Positions 7,782-16,023 are shown, counted from the stretch's first letter. The stretch: 64,000 nt of DNA from CAIQQQ01 sp040399685 (GCA_040399685.1 JBBART010000004.1:124001-188000), one strand, 5' to 3'. Translations and numbers: made by a program. The notes: a model not told the origin generated them from the letters alone.

Positions 7782-9000
7782 GCGTGCGGTAGAGGTCCGA
7801 AAGTTTGATGGCTGGGTCAGCAAGGGCTGCTGCATCGACCGTCACGCCGAGGCTGATGATCTGCTTGGCGAAGCGAAGGTCACGCGCCGCGTTCAGGCCG
7901 ATGGCGCAGACGAGGCGGCCGTTGGTGAGCTGAAACAGCAGGCCGTTGCAGCCGTCCAGATCGCCGCGCACAATTTCGGTGGTGTCGGTGTCCGGCAGGC
8001 CGGTGATCTGCATGTTCACGCCGTGCTGGTCGCTCCAGAACCACGGCACTTCGGCATAGGCCGTGTCCAGACCTGCAATGTTGCGAGCGACGGCAATGGC
8101 CTGGTTCTGCGCGTTCTGCCAGCTTTCCAGTCGCAGGCTGTGGCCGAGGAACGGGTTGAAGTGCTTCGTCACGTCGCCCGCCGCATAGATTGCAGGGTCG
8201 GACGTGCGGCCATGCGCATCGACCACGATGCCGCCATCGACTTCCAGGCCGCAGGCTGCCGCCAGGCCGTCATTCGGCACAACGCCAATGCCCACCACAA
8301 TCGCGTCGGCATGGACCACGGCGCCGTTGGCGAGTTGCACGAACGGCGCGTCATCGCTGCCGGCGATGGCGGTGATGGCAACGCCAAGGCGCAGGTCGAT
8401 TTCCTTGGCGCGATGCAGGGCGGCATAGATGTCGCTGATACGGGCAGGCACGCCGCGCGCCATCACCCTGTCGCCCATTTCCAGCACCGTCACTGCACAG
8501 CCCTGCGCACGCGCGGCGGAGGCGGCTTCGAGGCCGATGAAGCCGGCGCCGATGACCACGATGCGCGCACCCGGCACGAGGAAGCGGCGTAGGGCCTGGC
8601 TGTCTTCCAGCGTGCGAATGGTGAGGCAGCGCGGATGATCACCGCCGGGAATGCGCAGCGTGCGCGGCGTGGCGCCGGTGGTGAGGATCAGGTGGTCGTA
8701 GGACAGTTTTCGGCCGTCTTGCAAAGCCACTTCGTGCGTGGCGCGGTCGATGGACGTGGCGGTGGCGTCGAGATGCAGATCGACATTCTGCTCGGCATAC
8801 CAAGCCGCTGGCCGCACCCAGTCAACGCGATCGGATGCTTTGTCCAGCAGCATCTCTTTCGACAGGGGAGGGCGTTCGTAGGGCAGATGCGTCTCGGTGC
8901 CGACCAGGCTGATCGGTCCGGTGAAGCCGTTGCCGCGCAAGGCCTCGATGGCGCGTCCGCCGGCTTGGCCGCCGCCGATCACCACAACGCCGTGGCTCAT
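7768..9000 (-). CDS. FAD-dependent ferredoxin reductase (BphA4/putidaredoxin-reductase type)
   Basis: This 410-aa flavoprotein has two dinucleotide-binding motifs: an N-terminal FAD fold (VVVIGGGQAGG, about residues 5-15) and a central NADH fold (VVIGAGFIGLEAA, about 146-158). It also has the late FAD motif YAAGDV. Length and motifs match the ferredoxin reductases of multicomponent Rieske oxygenases. It should pass electrons from NADH to the Rieske ferredoxin encoded at 10020, which then feeds the oxygenase at 12535. It is the last gene of the leftward operon ferredoxin, PdxA-like, reductase. Its start overlaps the PdxA-like stop by four bases. Confidence 0.88.
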   Translation of the reverse strand: MSHGVVVIGGGQAGGRAIEALRGNGFTGPISLVGTETHLPYERPPLSKEMLLDKASDRVDWVRPAAWYAEQNVDLHLDATATSIDRATHEVALQDGRKLSYDHLILTTGATPRTLRIPGGDHPRCLTIRTLEDSQALRRFLVPGARIVVIGAGFIGLEAASAARAQGCAVTVLEMGDRVMARGVPARISDIYAALHRAKEIDLRLGVAITAIAGSDDAPFVQLANGAVVHADAIVVGIGVVPNDGLAAACGLEVDGGIVVDAHGRTSDPAIYAAGDVTKHFNPFLGHSLRLESWQNAQNQAIAVARNIAGLDTAYAEVPWFWSDQHGVNMQITGLPDTDTTEIVRGDLDGCNGLLFQLTNGRLVCAIGLNAARDLRFAKQIISLGVTVDAAALADPAIKLSDLYRTLKAG

Positions 9001-10013
9001 GCGGCGGCCTGTGCAGCAGCCAGTGCGCGGCGATGCATGGCCGCTCCGGCCAGGCGTTGCACGGCTTCCACCACCGCTTCCGGGCTGGCCTTGTTCTGGC
9101 CGGCGATGTCCAGCGCGCTGCCATGGGCGACGGATGAGAACAGGATCGGCGTGCCGATGGTCATGCCGGCGGTGCGGTTGGTGGCCAGCAGTTTGGCCGC
9201 CAGATGGCCCTGGTCGTGGTACATCACGATGAACGCATCATAACCGGATTTGTGAAACATCGTGTCTGCGCCGAACGGGCCTTCGACATCCAGGCCCGCC
9301 TGCCGTGCCGCCGCGATGGCGGGGGCGATGGTCGTTTTTTCCTCGTCGCCGAACATGCCGTCCTCGCCCGCGTGCGGATTGAGGCCGGAGACGGCGATGC
9401 GGGGCTTGGCCACGCCCAGCCCGCGCAGCACGTCGTGCGTGGCGGCCATCACGCGCATCAGGCGGGCATGGGTGATGAGGTCGATGGAACGGCGCAGGCT
9501 GACATGCAGCGTGGTGTGCACAATGCGCTTGGCGTCAAAGCACAGCATCAGGAACGCGTCTTCGATCGGCGTGCCGGTGCAGCGCGCAACGAACGAGGGA
9601 TAGCCGTCGAATTCGATGCCGGCCTTGTGGATGGAAAGCTCGGTCTGCGGGCAGGCGACAACGGCTTCCACCTCACCGCGCATGGCGCCCTGGATGGCGA
9701 AGGCGGCGGCCTCCACGGCGGCGCGGCCGTGGGCGGCGGTGATTTCGCCGGGCTGCAACAGGTCGGTGCGAAATTGCTTGAGATCGACGATCTCAACGCC
9801 GCCACTGTGACCGGAATCAGAAAATCCATCGATGGAGACGATGCCGGCGGCGATTCCGCAGGCCTGCGCGTGCCAGTCCAGCGCCTCGCGGTCCCCCACC
9901 AGAATGGGCGTGCACACCGCCAGCACGCGCGGGTCCATTGCCGCTTTCAGTGCGATCTCGGGGCCGATGCCGGCTTGGTCGCCGAGCGCCAGGGCCAGTT
10001 TTGGAAGGGTCAT
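8997..10013 (-). CDS. PdxA/TphB-family dehydrogenase
   Basis: This 338-aa protein has clear PdxA-family signatures: GDQAGIGPE near the start, the metal/substrate loop GLNPHAGEDGMFGDEE, and MYHDQGH. PdxA oxidises 4-phosphohydroxy-threonine, but relatives do other work: TphB oxidises and decarboxylates the terephthalate cis-dihydrodiol, and PdxA2 acts on threonate phosphates. Here it is sandwiched between a Rieske ferredoxin and a ferredoxin reductase, in a cluster with a TctC transporter and IclR regulator as in tph operons. A dihydrodiol dehydrogenase role is therefore more likely than vitamin B6 synthesis. This is inference from context. The gap to the ferredoxin gene is 6 bp. Confidence 0.82.
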   Translation of the reverse strand: MTLPKLALALGDQAGIGPEIALKAAMDPRVLAVCTPILVGDREALDWHAQACGIAAGIVSIDGFSDSGHSGGVEIVDLKQFRTDLLQPGEITAAHGRAAVEAAAFAIQGAMRGEVEAVVACPQTELSIHKAGIEFDGYPSFVARCTGTPIEDAFLMLCFDAKRIVHTTLHVSLRRSIDLITHARLMRVMAATHDVLRGLGVAKPRIAVSGLNPHAGEDGMFGDEEKTTIAPAIAAARQAGLDVEGPFGADTMFHKSGYDAFIVMYHDQGHLAAKLLATNRTAGMTIGTPILFSSVAHGSALDIAGQNKASPEAVVEAVQRLAGAAMHRRALAAAQAAA

Positions 10014-10019
10014 GGCGGT

Positions 10020-10361
10020 TCAGGCCTCGGTGGGGTTGATGCAGATCTTGCCGTCGGCCACCGTCACGGCCCAGGTCCGCAGCGCTTCGGTGCAGGGCGG
10101 GGAGGCTGGTTCGCCGGTGATGAAGTTGAAGCGGCCCTGGTGGAACGGGCATTCCACTTCGCAGCCTTCCACGAAGCCCTCGGACAGGTTGCCGGGGCCA
10201 TGGGTGCAGAGGTCCTGCGTGACGTAATAGGCGCCGTCATGGCTGAATACGGCGTAGTCCTGGCCGTCATGCTCCACGCGAACGGGCGTGTCGTCGCTCA
10301 CTTCGGCGGCATCGCACAGGGGCACCAGGCCGGCGGTGGAACTCGTGTCGTCGGTCATCAC
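10020..10361 (-). CDS. Rieske [2Fe-2S] ferredoxin component of an aromatic oxygenase
   Basis: This 113-aa protein has a single Rieske domain. The cluster ligands are C-T-H (LCTHGPGNL) and C-P-F-H (ECPFHQGRF), separated by the usual ~16-18 residues. It is the size of BphA3/CarAc-type soluble ferredoxins. It should shuttle electrons from the FAD reductase (7768) to the oxygenase alpha subunit (12535). It is the first gene of the leftward three-gene operon, and its promoter region carries two operator-like dyads (10380-10415). Start ATG 10361 follows an AGGAG-like site. Confidence 0.9.
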   Translation of the reverse strand: MMTDDTSSTAGLVPLCDAAEVSDDTPVRVEHDGQDYAVFSHDGAYYVTQDLCTHGPGNLSEGFVEGCEVECPFHQGRFNFITGEPASPPCTEALRTWAVTVADGKICINPTEA

Positions 10362-10379
10362 CGCTCCTTGGTGCGTCTT

Positions 10380-10415
10380 TGTTCACTTGGCGCACAAATA
10401 TGCGCTCAGCGGACT
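10380..10415. promoter_or_regulatory. Tandem operator before the ferredoxin operon
   Basis: Positions 10380-10395 read on the minus strand as GTGCGCCAAGTGAACA. Positions 10400-10415 read ATGCGCTCAGCGGACT on the plus strand. They are 20 bp apart start to start, the same geometry as the other cluster A operators. They lie 19-54 bp upstream of the leftward ferredoxin start. Confidence 0.65.
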
Positions 10416-10477
10416 TTTGCCCGACAGGCAGATGAAGTCAACGCGACTTGCAGCGCCGCACGTGGTGCGTTACCAGC

Positions 10478-10493
10478 GTGCGCACAGCGAACG
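10478..10493. promoter_or_regulatory. Single dyad operator just before the IclR gene
   Basis: GTGCGCACAGCGAACG matches the cluster consensus GTKCGC-N3-GYGAACA. It ends 14 bp before the GTG start of the IclR regulator, an ideal place for autoregulation. No second site at +20 or -20 is convincing here. Confidence 0.6.
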
Positions 10494-10507
10494 CATGGGG
10501 CGATACC

Positions 10508-11317
10508 GTGAGCATAGCCGACATCGCCGGACCCGCTGAGGATTCCATCGAGGACCCGGCCGACAGCCGCAATTACGTCACGGCTCTGGCGCGCGGCCTG
10601 ACGGTGATCCGTGCCTTCAGCGGCCAGAATCAGCAAATGACGTTGTCGGATGTGGCGCGGGTGGCCGATCTGCCGCGTGCCACCGTCAGGCGCTGTCTGC
10701 TGACGTTGCAGGCGCTGGGCTATGTGGATGTGGCTGGGCGGTTTTTCTCATTGTCACCGCAAGTGCTGACGCTGGCGCAGGCGTATCTGCGGTCCAGCGT
10801 GCTGCCGCGCGTGGCGCAGCCGTTTTTGGAGCGGGTGAGCGAGGCCACCGGCGAGAGTTGTTCGGTGTCGATCCTGCACGGCGAGGAAGTGATTTACGTC
10901 GCGCGGTCCAGCCGCAAGCGCATCGCGTCGCTGCACCGCGACGTGGGCACGCATCTGCCGGCGCATTGCACCTCGATGGGCCGCGTGTTGCTGGCGGCGT
11001 TGGTGTCATCCGAGTTGGAGGCGTTTTTCCGCAGGGCCAATCTGGAAGCCTTCACGCCGTTCACCATCACCACCGAGGCTGGCCTGCGCACGGCGCTGGA
11101 CCAGGTGGCGCGGGATGGGTTCTGCGTGGTGGATCAGGAACTGGAGGTTGATCTGCGGTCGTTGGCGGTGCCGGTGCGCAACGGCTCGGGCCGGGTTGTG
11201 GCGGCGTTGAACATCAGCAGCCAGGCCGGTCGAACCTCGCGTGAGGCGTTGATCGAGCGGTTCCTGCCGGTGCTGCGCAATGCGGCGGCGGATATGCGGT
11301 CGTTGCTGATCGGCTGA
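10508..11317 (+). CDS. IclR-family transcriptional regulator
   Basis: The protein is 269 aa from GTG 10508, preceded by GGGG at 10497-10500; a longer frame from 10448 would overlap the operator. The N-terminal winged helix occupies about residues 25-85 (MTLSDVARVADLPRATVRRCL), followed by the IclR effector domain with typical LPAHCTSMGRVLLA and AVPVRNGSG segments. IclR proteins such as PcaU, PobR and TphR activate or repress aromatic catabolism in response to pathway acids. It sits centrally between the leftward redox operon and rightward decarboxylase/oxygenase genes. It is the natural candidate to bind the repeated GTKCGC-N3-GYGAACA dyads. Confidence 0.9.
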   Translation: MSIADIAGPAEDSIEDPADSRNYVTALARGLTVIRAFSGQNQQMTLSDVARVADLPRATVRRCLLTLQALGYVDVAGRFFSLSPQVLTLAQAYLRSSVLPRVAQPFLERVSEATGESCSVSILHGEEVIYVARSSRKRIASLHRDVGTHLPAHCTSMGRVLLAALVSSELEAFFRRANLEAFTPFTITTEAGLRTALDQVARDGFCVVDQELEVDLRSLAVPVRNGSGRVVAALNISSQAGRTSREALIERFLPVLRNAAADMRSLLIG

Positions 11318-11347
11318 CTTGACTTGGCGGTGACAGGCCTGTGAGGT

Positions 11348-11383
11348 GTGCGCAATTCACAACAAATGTTCGCACATCGAACG
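11348..11383. promoter_or_regulatory. Tandem operator before the decarboxylase-like gene
   Basis: Site 1 is GTGCGCAATTCACAAC (11348-11363, left half conserved). Site 2 is GTTCGCACATCGAACG (11368-11383, near-perfect dyad). Start-to-start spacing is exactly 20 bp. It lies 18 bp before ATG 11402, so bound regulator would sit near the transcription start. Confidence 0.62.
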
Positions 11384-11401
11384 TCACGGGAAACGCACGC
11401 C

Positions 11402-12394
11402 ATGGCCAAGCTCGCCCTCTCCATCGCCATTGGCGATTACGACCGCATGCGTCCGCTCAAGACCGGCGAGGTGCAGATTGATGGCTGCGACCCGATTTTC
11501 ATGTCGTTGGAGCCGGAGGAGATGTTCTTCCGTGGCTTCCGCCATCAGGAATTCGACGTGTGCGAACTGTCGCTGAGCAGCTTCACCGTCAAGACCGCCG
11601 CCAAGGATTGCCCCTATGTGGGCATTCCCGTGTTTCCCTCCCGGGCCTTTCGCCACACCGCACTCTATCGGCGGACCGATCGGGGCATCAACACGCCGGC
11701 TGATCTGAAGGGCCGCCGTATCGGCACGCCGGAATACCAGTTGACGGCGAATGTGTGGGCGCGGGCCATTCTGGAGGACGAATACGGCGTGAAGCCGTCC
11801 GACATTACCTGGGTGCGCGGCGGCATGGACACGCCGGGGCGGGTGGAGAAGATCACCCTCGCCTTGGGGCCGGATGTGAAGCTGGAGAACGCGCCCGAGG
11901 GCAAGACGCTCAACGGCATGCTGGAGACCGGCGAGATTGACGGCCTGGTGGGGCCGCGTGCGCCGGCGTGTTTCGAGGCGGGCGATCCGCGCGTCGATTG
12001 GCTGTTCCCGGACCCTGCCGCCACTGCCGCCGACTGGTTCAAGCGCACCGGGCTGTTTCCCATCATGCATATCCTGGGCGTGCGTCGCAGCCTGGTGGAG
12101 CAGCATCCTTGGCTGCCGGCGGCGCTGCTGAAGGCGTTCGAGAAATCCAAGCAGGTGGCGCTGGTCAAGCTGGCCGACACCTCCGCCACCAAGGTGACTC
12201 TGCCGTTTGTGGAAGAGGGCCTACGCCGGGCGCGGCAGCTGATGGGGCGGGATTTCTGGCCGTATGGCTATGCCGCCAACAAGGCGACGCTGGAGGCGTT
12301 TCTGGGATACCACCACCATCAAGGCCTCTCCAACCGATTGGTGGGGGTGGATGAGTTGTTTCACCCATCGACGCTGGAGGCGTTCAAGATCTGA
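11402..12394 (+). CDS. 4,5-dihydroxyphthalate decarboxylase-like protein (SBP fold)
   Basis: The protein is 330 aa from ATG 11402. It has the length and N-terminal pattern (LSIAIGDYDRMRPL) of the 4,5-dihydroxyphthalate decarboxylase family (Pht5/OphD), which looks like a periplasmic ABC substrate-binding protein without a signal peptide. No signal sequence is present here, supporting a cytoplasmic enzyme. In phthalate catabolism this enzyme yields protocatechuate. Here it probably decarboxylates the product of the PdxA-like dehydrogenase. It has its own tandem operator upstream and is followed after 140 bp by the oxygenase gene. Activity on phthalate itself is not shown by sequence. Confidence 0.8.
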   Translation: MAKLALSIAIGDYDRMRPLKTGEVQIDGCDPIFMSLEPEEMFFRGFRHQEFDVCELSLSSFTVKTAAKDCPYVGIPVFPSRAFRHTALYRRTDRGINTPADLKGRRIGTPEYQLTANVWARAILEDEYGVKPSDITWVRGGMDTPGRVEKITLALGPDVKLENAPEGKTLNGMLETGEIDGLVGPRAPACFEAGDPRVDWLFPDPAATAADWFKRTGLFPIMHILGVRRSLVEQHPWLPAALLKAFEKSKQVALVKLADTSATKVTLPFVEEGLRRARQLMGRDFWPYGYAANKATLEAFLGYHHHQGLSNRLVGVDELFHPSTLEAFKI

Positions 12395-12431
12395 CGATCG
12401 GCTTGACAGATGGGGCGAACACCCCGAATTT

Positions 12432-12467
12432 GTGCGCAGAGACGTCCAAATGTGCGCTGAGTGAACA
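12432..12467. promoter_or_regulatory. Tandem operator before the oxygenase-EutA-bicupin operon
   Basis: Site 1 begins GTGCGC (12432-12447, left half only). Site 2 is GTGCGCTGAGTGAACA (12452-12467), a full match. Spacing is 20 bp. It is 68 bp upstream of the oxygenase ATG at 12535. Confidence 0.65.
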
Positions 12468-12534
12468 CTTCCTCCTGCGTGAGTGAAGTGGGGCCAGCGC
12501 ACCCATCGGACGCAATTTCGGCCGGGGGCATGTC

Positions 12535-13821
12535 ATGTTACGTCGCGAGCAGAACGACATCGTCACGCAGACAGGGCCGGGAAGCCAGATGGGCAACCTG
12601 TTCCGCTGCTATTGGCTTCCGGCGCTGTTGGCAGAGGAATTGCCCGCCGATGGTTGCCCGCCGGTGCGGATCAAGCTGTTGTCCGAGCGCCTGCTGGCAG
12701 TGCGCGACAGCGAGGGGCGGTTGGGGCTGATCGACGAATTCTGTGCCCATCGCGGTGTGTCGCTGTGGTTTGGACGCAATGAGGATGGCGGCCTGCGCTG
12801 CCCATATCACGGCTGGAAATACGGGGTGGATGGCGCGTGTCAGGAAATTCCGTCCGAGCCGGCTGAATCGGGCATGTGCGCCAAGATCAATCTGAAATCC
12901 TATCCGTTGATCGAACGTGGTGGGGTGTTGTGGACCTATATGGGCCCCCCCGAATTGCAGCCGCCGGAGCCGGAATGGGAATTCGCCACCGTTCCTGCTA
13001 ACCAGAGCCTCACCACCAAGCGGTTGCAGGAAAGTAACTGGTTGCAGGCGCTGGAGGGCGGCATCGATTCCAGCCATGTTTCTTGGCTGCATAGTGGCAA
13101 TCTGAATTCTGACCCGTTGTTCAAGGGCGCCAAGGGCAACCAGTACAACCTGAATGACGCCAGGCCGGTGTTCGAGGTGGTGGAGAATGATGGCGGGCTG
13201 TTGATTGGGGTGCGGCGCAATGCCGAGGAAGGGCATTACTACTGGCGCATCACGCCATGGGTGATGCCGTGCTTCACCATGGTGCCGCCGCGTGGCGATC
13301 ATCCGATCCATGGCCATTTCTGGGTGCCGATCGATGACGAGAATTGCTGGGCGTGGAGCTTTGATTACCATCCGGTTCGTCCGCTGCACGCATACGAAGT
13401 CACGGCCATGCGCGAGGGCAAGGGCATTCATGTCACCTACGTGCCCGGCACCTATCGGCCAGCGGCCAACAAGGACAACGACTATCTGATGGACCGCGAG
13501 GCCCAGCGCCTCAAGACCACCTATAGCGGCGTGGCCGGCATTGCGATGCAGGATGCGTCTTTGCAGGAGAGCATGGGTCCGATTGTGGACCGCACGCGGG
13601 AGAACCTGGTTTCGACCGATAACGGGATCATCATGGCGCGGCTGCGTCTGCTGCGTGCGGCGAAGGCGCTGGCCGAGAAGGGCACGCTTCCGCCAGGGAC
13701 CCAGACGGAACACCAGCGTATTCGCTCGGTGGCGATGGTGTTGCCGCCGAACGAGGCGTTCAAGGATTCTGCTGCCGAGGCGCTGAAGGCGCGTCCGGGC
13801 GTGCCGCAGGCTTCGGTTTGA
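12535..13821 (+). CDS. Rieske non-heme iron oxygenase, alpha subunit (phthalate dioxygenase-like)
   Basis: The 428-aa protein carries a Rieske cluster with ligands C70/H72 and C89/H92 (FCAHRG, CPYHGWKY). It has the catalytic mononuclear iron motif around D178, H181 and H186 (IDSSHVSWLHSG). Length and motif spacing match homotrimeric alpha-only oxygenases of the phthalate 4,5-dioxygenase group. No beta subunit gene is present. Electrons are expected from the ferredoxin/reductase pair at 7768-10361. GGGGG lies 6 nt before ATG 12535. Its stop overlaps the TTG start of the next gene. The substrate is unknown, but a carboxylated aromatic is likely from the family and neighbours. Confidence 0.88.
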   Translation: MLRREQNDIVTQTGPGSQMGNLFRCYWLPALLAEELPADGCPPVRIKLLSERLLAVRDSEGRLGLIDEFCAHRGVSLWFGRNEDGGLRCPYHGWKYGVDGACQEIPSEPAESGMCAKINLKSYPLIERGGVLWTYMGPPELQPPEPEWEFATVPANQSLTTKRLQESNWLQALEGGIDSSHVSWLHSGNLNSDPLFKGAKGNQYNLNDARPVFEVVENDGGLLIGVRRNAEEGHYYWRITPWVMPCFTMVPPRGDHPIHGHFWVPIDDENCWAWSFDYHPVRPLHAYEVTAMREGKGIHVTYVPGTYRPAANKDNDYLMDREAQRLKTTYSGVAGIAMQDASLQESMGPIVDRTRENLVSTDNGIIMARLRLLRAAKALAEKGTLPPGTQTEHQRIRSVAMVLPPNEAFKDSAAEALKARPGVPQASV

Positions 13822-14318
13822 ACCCCTTTTTGGGCCAGAGTGAATCGGCGCGGGTGACCACGGCGGCGGAAGCGCGTTTTCGTGCACCATATCCCAACTC
13901 GCGCAGCCGGTCCGCAAGCCTGATTGCGCTGGATGCGGACAGCGTGGCGCTGGTGGCCCATGCGGTGGCGTCCGCACCTGACCGGCGTCGGCAGATGCTT
14001 CTGCCGGATGTGGTGCAGGGTAGCGAGTGGATCGCATCGTTGCAGTCCCACGCGAAGGCATTGCTTGATGACGCCGAGCGGTCCGACATGGTGGTGATGG
14101 TGGCCCATGCCGGGCATGGCGCGGCAGCGGCCACGTTGCTGGGCGAAGCGTGCCGGCTGCGCGGCGTGCCGGTGACGGCTTTGGTGATCGCTGGCGATGC
14201 TGTGCCCACCGGCCATGTGGCGCGCACGCTGGCGCAGTTGCGCCCGTTCGCCACGATGATCGTGGTGGCCAATGGTCCTGACTATGTCGAGGATATGTTG
14301 ATGGCGTTGCGCGCATGA
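13818..14318 (+). CDS. Unrecognised 166-aa protein coupled to the oxygenase and EutA-like genes
   Basis: I do not recognise this family. The frame starts at TTG 13818, overlapping the oxygenase stop, and ends overlapping the next ATG (14315), so it is translationally coupled on both sides and is surely real. It is Ala/Val-rich with alternating beta-alpha pattern: a strand SDMVVMVAHAGHGAAAA with a Gly-rich turn, then a helix and strand VPVTALVI, and a late LRPFATMIVVANGP. This looks like a Rossmann-like or FtsZ-like nucleotide-binding fold. There is no signal or membrane segment. It could be a partner of the EutA-like ATPase. Confidence 0.7.
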   Translation: MNPFLGQSESARVTTAAEARFRAPYPNSRSRSASLIALDADSVALVAHAVASAPDRRRQMLLPDVVQGSEWIASLQSHAKALLDDAERSDMVVMVAHAGHGAAAATLLGEACRLRGVPVTALVIAGDAVPTGHVARTLAQLRPFATMIVVANGPDYVEDMLMALRA

Positions 14319-16012
14319 GCGACAAGACCCACGCCGTGACGGACCATTCGATGGGTCAAGATTTGAATCATCTGCATGTGGCGGGTGAGGCCTATGACCA
14401 CGATCATGATCATTTCGATGACGGTCCGCTGGATGAAAATCCGCTGTGGATTGCCGACCATGTTTCACTGGTCAGTGTCGGCATCGATATCGGATCATCC
14501 GGCACGCAGGTTATTTTCAGCCGGGTGAATTTGCGACGTTTGGGCGAGGATATGTCCAGTCGTTACTTCGTGACCTCGCGCGAGACGTTGTTCGAATCGC
14601 CGGTGGCGTTGACGCCGTATTTGAACGAACAGCGGATCGATGAAAGCGCTCTGGGCGACATTATCGACGGTGCCTATCGCGCGGCCGGGCTGACGCCGGA
14701 TGATATCGACACGGGTGCTGTGATTCTGACCGGCGAGGCTCTGCGGCGGGAAAATGCCGAGGCGATTGCCGGCATCCTGGCGGAGAAGGGCGGCGATTTT
14801 GTGTGCGCCACCGCAGGGCATCATATGGAAGCGATGCTGGCTGCGTATGGATCGGGCGCGGCTGGCGTGTCCAGCGCCACCGGCGGGCGGGTGTTGAACA
14901 TCGATATCGGCGGCGGCACCACCAAACTGGGGGTGATCGAGGCCGGGCGCGTGGTGGCGACGGCGGCGTTTCATGTCGGCGGGCGACTGCTGGTGGTGGA
15001 CGATGCCGGCACGATCATCCGGCTGGATCCGGCGGGCGCGCATCTGGCGCATGAGGCCGGTTATCATTGGCATCTTGGCGACACTATCAGCCGGCGGGGT
15101 ATGGAATTCGTGGCGGAATGGATGGCCGATGCCATCATTCGCGCGGTGCGTGATGTGGAGCCTCATCCGGAGGTGCGGCGGCTGTTCCTGACGGATCTGC
15201 TCGGCGATATCGGCCAGATTGACGGCGTGATGTTTTCGGGCGGCGTTGCTGAATATGTCTATGCCCGTGAAGATCGCGACTTCGGCGACATGGGCCGCCT
15301 GCTGGGGTTGGCGTTGCGGCGCAAGCTGGATGCTGGCGCACTGCCATGGACGCTGTTGCCGGCGCAGGCGTGCATTCGCGCCACGGCGTTGGGTGCGTCG
15401 GAATACTCGATCCAGTTGAGCGGCAACACCATCTACATCTCCAACGCTGGCGTGTTGTTGCCGCGCAAGAACTTGCAGGTGCTGTCTCCATCGTTTCAAT
15501 TCGAGGACGTGATCGACCCGGATGCGTTCGCCGCTGCGGTGGCCAGGCATTTCACCGCGTTCGATCTGGTGGAAGGCGACAGCGATGTGGCGTTGGCGCT
15601 GCATTGGCAGGGATTGCCGGAATATTCGCGGGTGGCGGCGCTGGCGCGCGGGCTGATAAAGTCTTTGCTGCGTACCATTGCCGCTGGCCGGCCGCTTTAT
15701 GTGATTCTGGACGGCGATCTGGCGCGGACGCTGGGTGGGGTGCTGCGCGAGGATTTCGGCCTGACCAACGAGATATTGGTGATCGACGGGATTGTGCTGT
15801 GGGATTTTGACTACATCGATCTCGGCCGTATCCGCCTGCCGTCCGGCACGGTGCCGGTGACGGTGAAGTCGCTGGTGTTCAGCCAGGACCCGCACGCACC
15901 GGAAGCCGAGGCGGCGGCACATGAGCACGGCCATCACCACCATCATCACGATCACGACCATGGGCACACGCATGACCAGCATGGGCATCATGGGCACGAA
16001 CACAGCAAGTAA
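14315..16012 (+). CDS. EutA-like ATPase copy 2 with His-rich C-terminal tail
   Basis: This 565-aa protein is a paralogue of the copy at 6303. Phosphate-1 loop DIGSSGT lies near residues 58-64 and phosphate-2 loop DIGGGTTK near 197-204. Between them TGAVILTGEALRRENAEA is characteristic of EutA. It differs by an N-terminal segment with a short HDHDHFDD patch and by a C-terminal tail (about residues 533-563, bases 15912-16009) in which more than half the residues are His with Asp/Glu/Gly, as in Ni/Co/Zn/Fe chaperones. The eutBC genes are absent. The tail suggests metal storage or delivery, possibly to the oxygenase or bicupin, which is inference. The next gene is bicupin 2. Confidence 0.83.
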   Translation: MSDKTHAVTDHSMGQDLNHLHVAGEAYDHDHDHFDDGPLDENPLWIADHVSLVSVGIDIGSSGTQVIFSRVNLRRLGEDMSSRYFVTSRETLFESPVALTPYLNEQRIDESALGDIIDGAYRAAGLTPDDIDTGAVILTGEALRRENAEAIAGILAEKGGDFVCATAGHHMEAMLAAYGSGAAGVSSATGGRVLNIDIGGGTTKLGVIEAGRVVATAAFHVGGRLLVVDDAGTIIRLDPAGAHLAHEAGYHWHLGDTISRRGMEFVAEWMADAIIRAVRDVEPHPEVRRLFLTDLLGDIGQIDGVMFSGGVAEYVYAREDRDFGDMGRLLGLALRRKLDAGALPWTLLPAQACIRATALGASEYSIQLSGNTIYISNAGVLLPRKNLQVLSPSFQFEDVIDPDAFAAAVARHFTAFDLVEGDSDVALALHWQGLPEYSRVAALARGLIKSLLRTIAAGRPLYVILDGDLARTLGGVLREDFGLTNEILVIDGIVLWDFDYIDLGRIRLPSGTVPVTVKSLVFSQDPHAPEAEAAAHEHGHHHHHHDHDHGHTHDQHGHHGHEHSK

Positions 16013-16023
16013 GGCATTCATTC

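Noticed and set aside
8997..10013. Housekeeping pdxA for vitamin B6 synthesis
   Set aside because: It is embedded in an oxygenase electron-transfer operon, with no ksgA or surA neighbour; a TphB-like role fits better.
15919..16009. A tandem CAT/CAC repeat that could be a simple-sequence artefact
   Set aside because: It is in frame, ends with a proper stop, mixes His with Asp/Glu/Gly in the style of known metal tails, and is followed by a normal RBS for the next gene.
6303..16012. An ethanolamine utilisation or microcompartment operon, suggested by two EutA homologues
   Set aside because: No eutB, eutC, shell protein, aldehyde dehydrogenase or phosphotransacetylase gene is present; all neighbours belong to aromatic oxidation.
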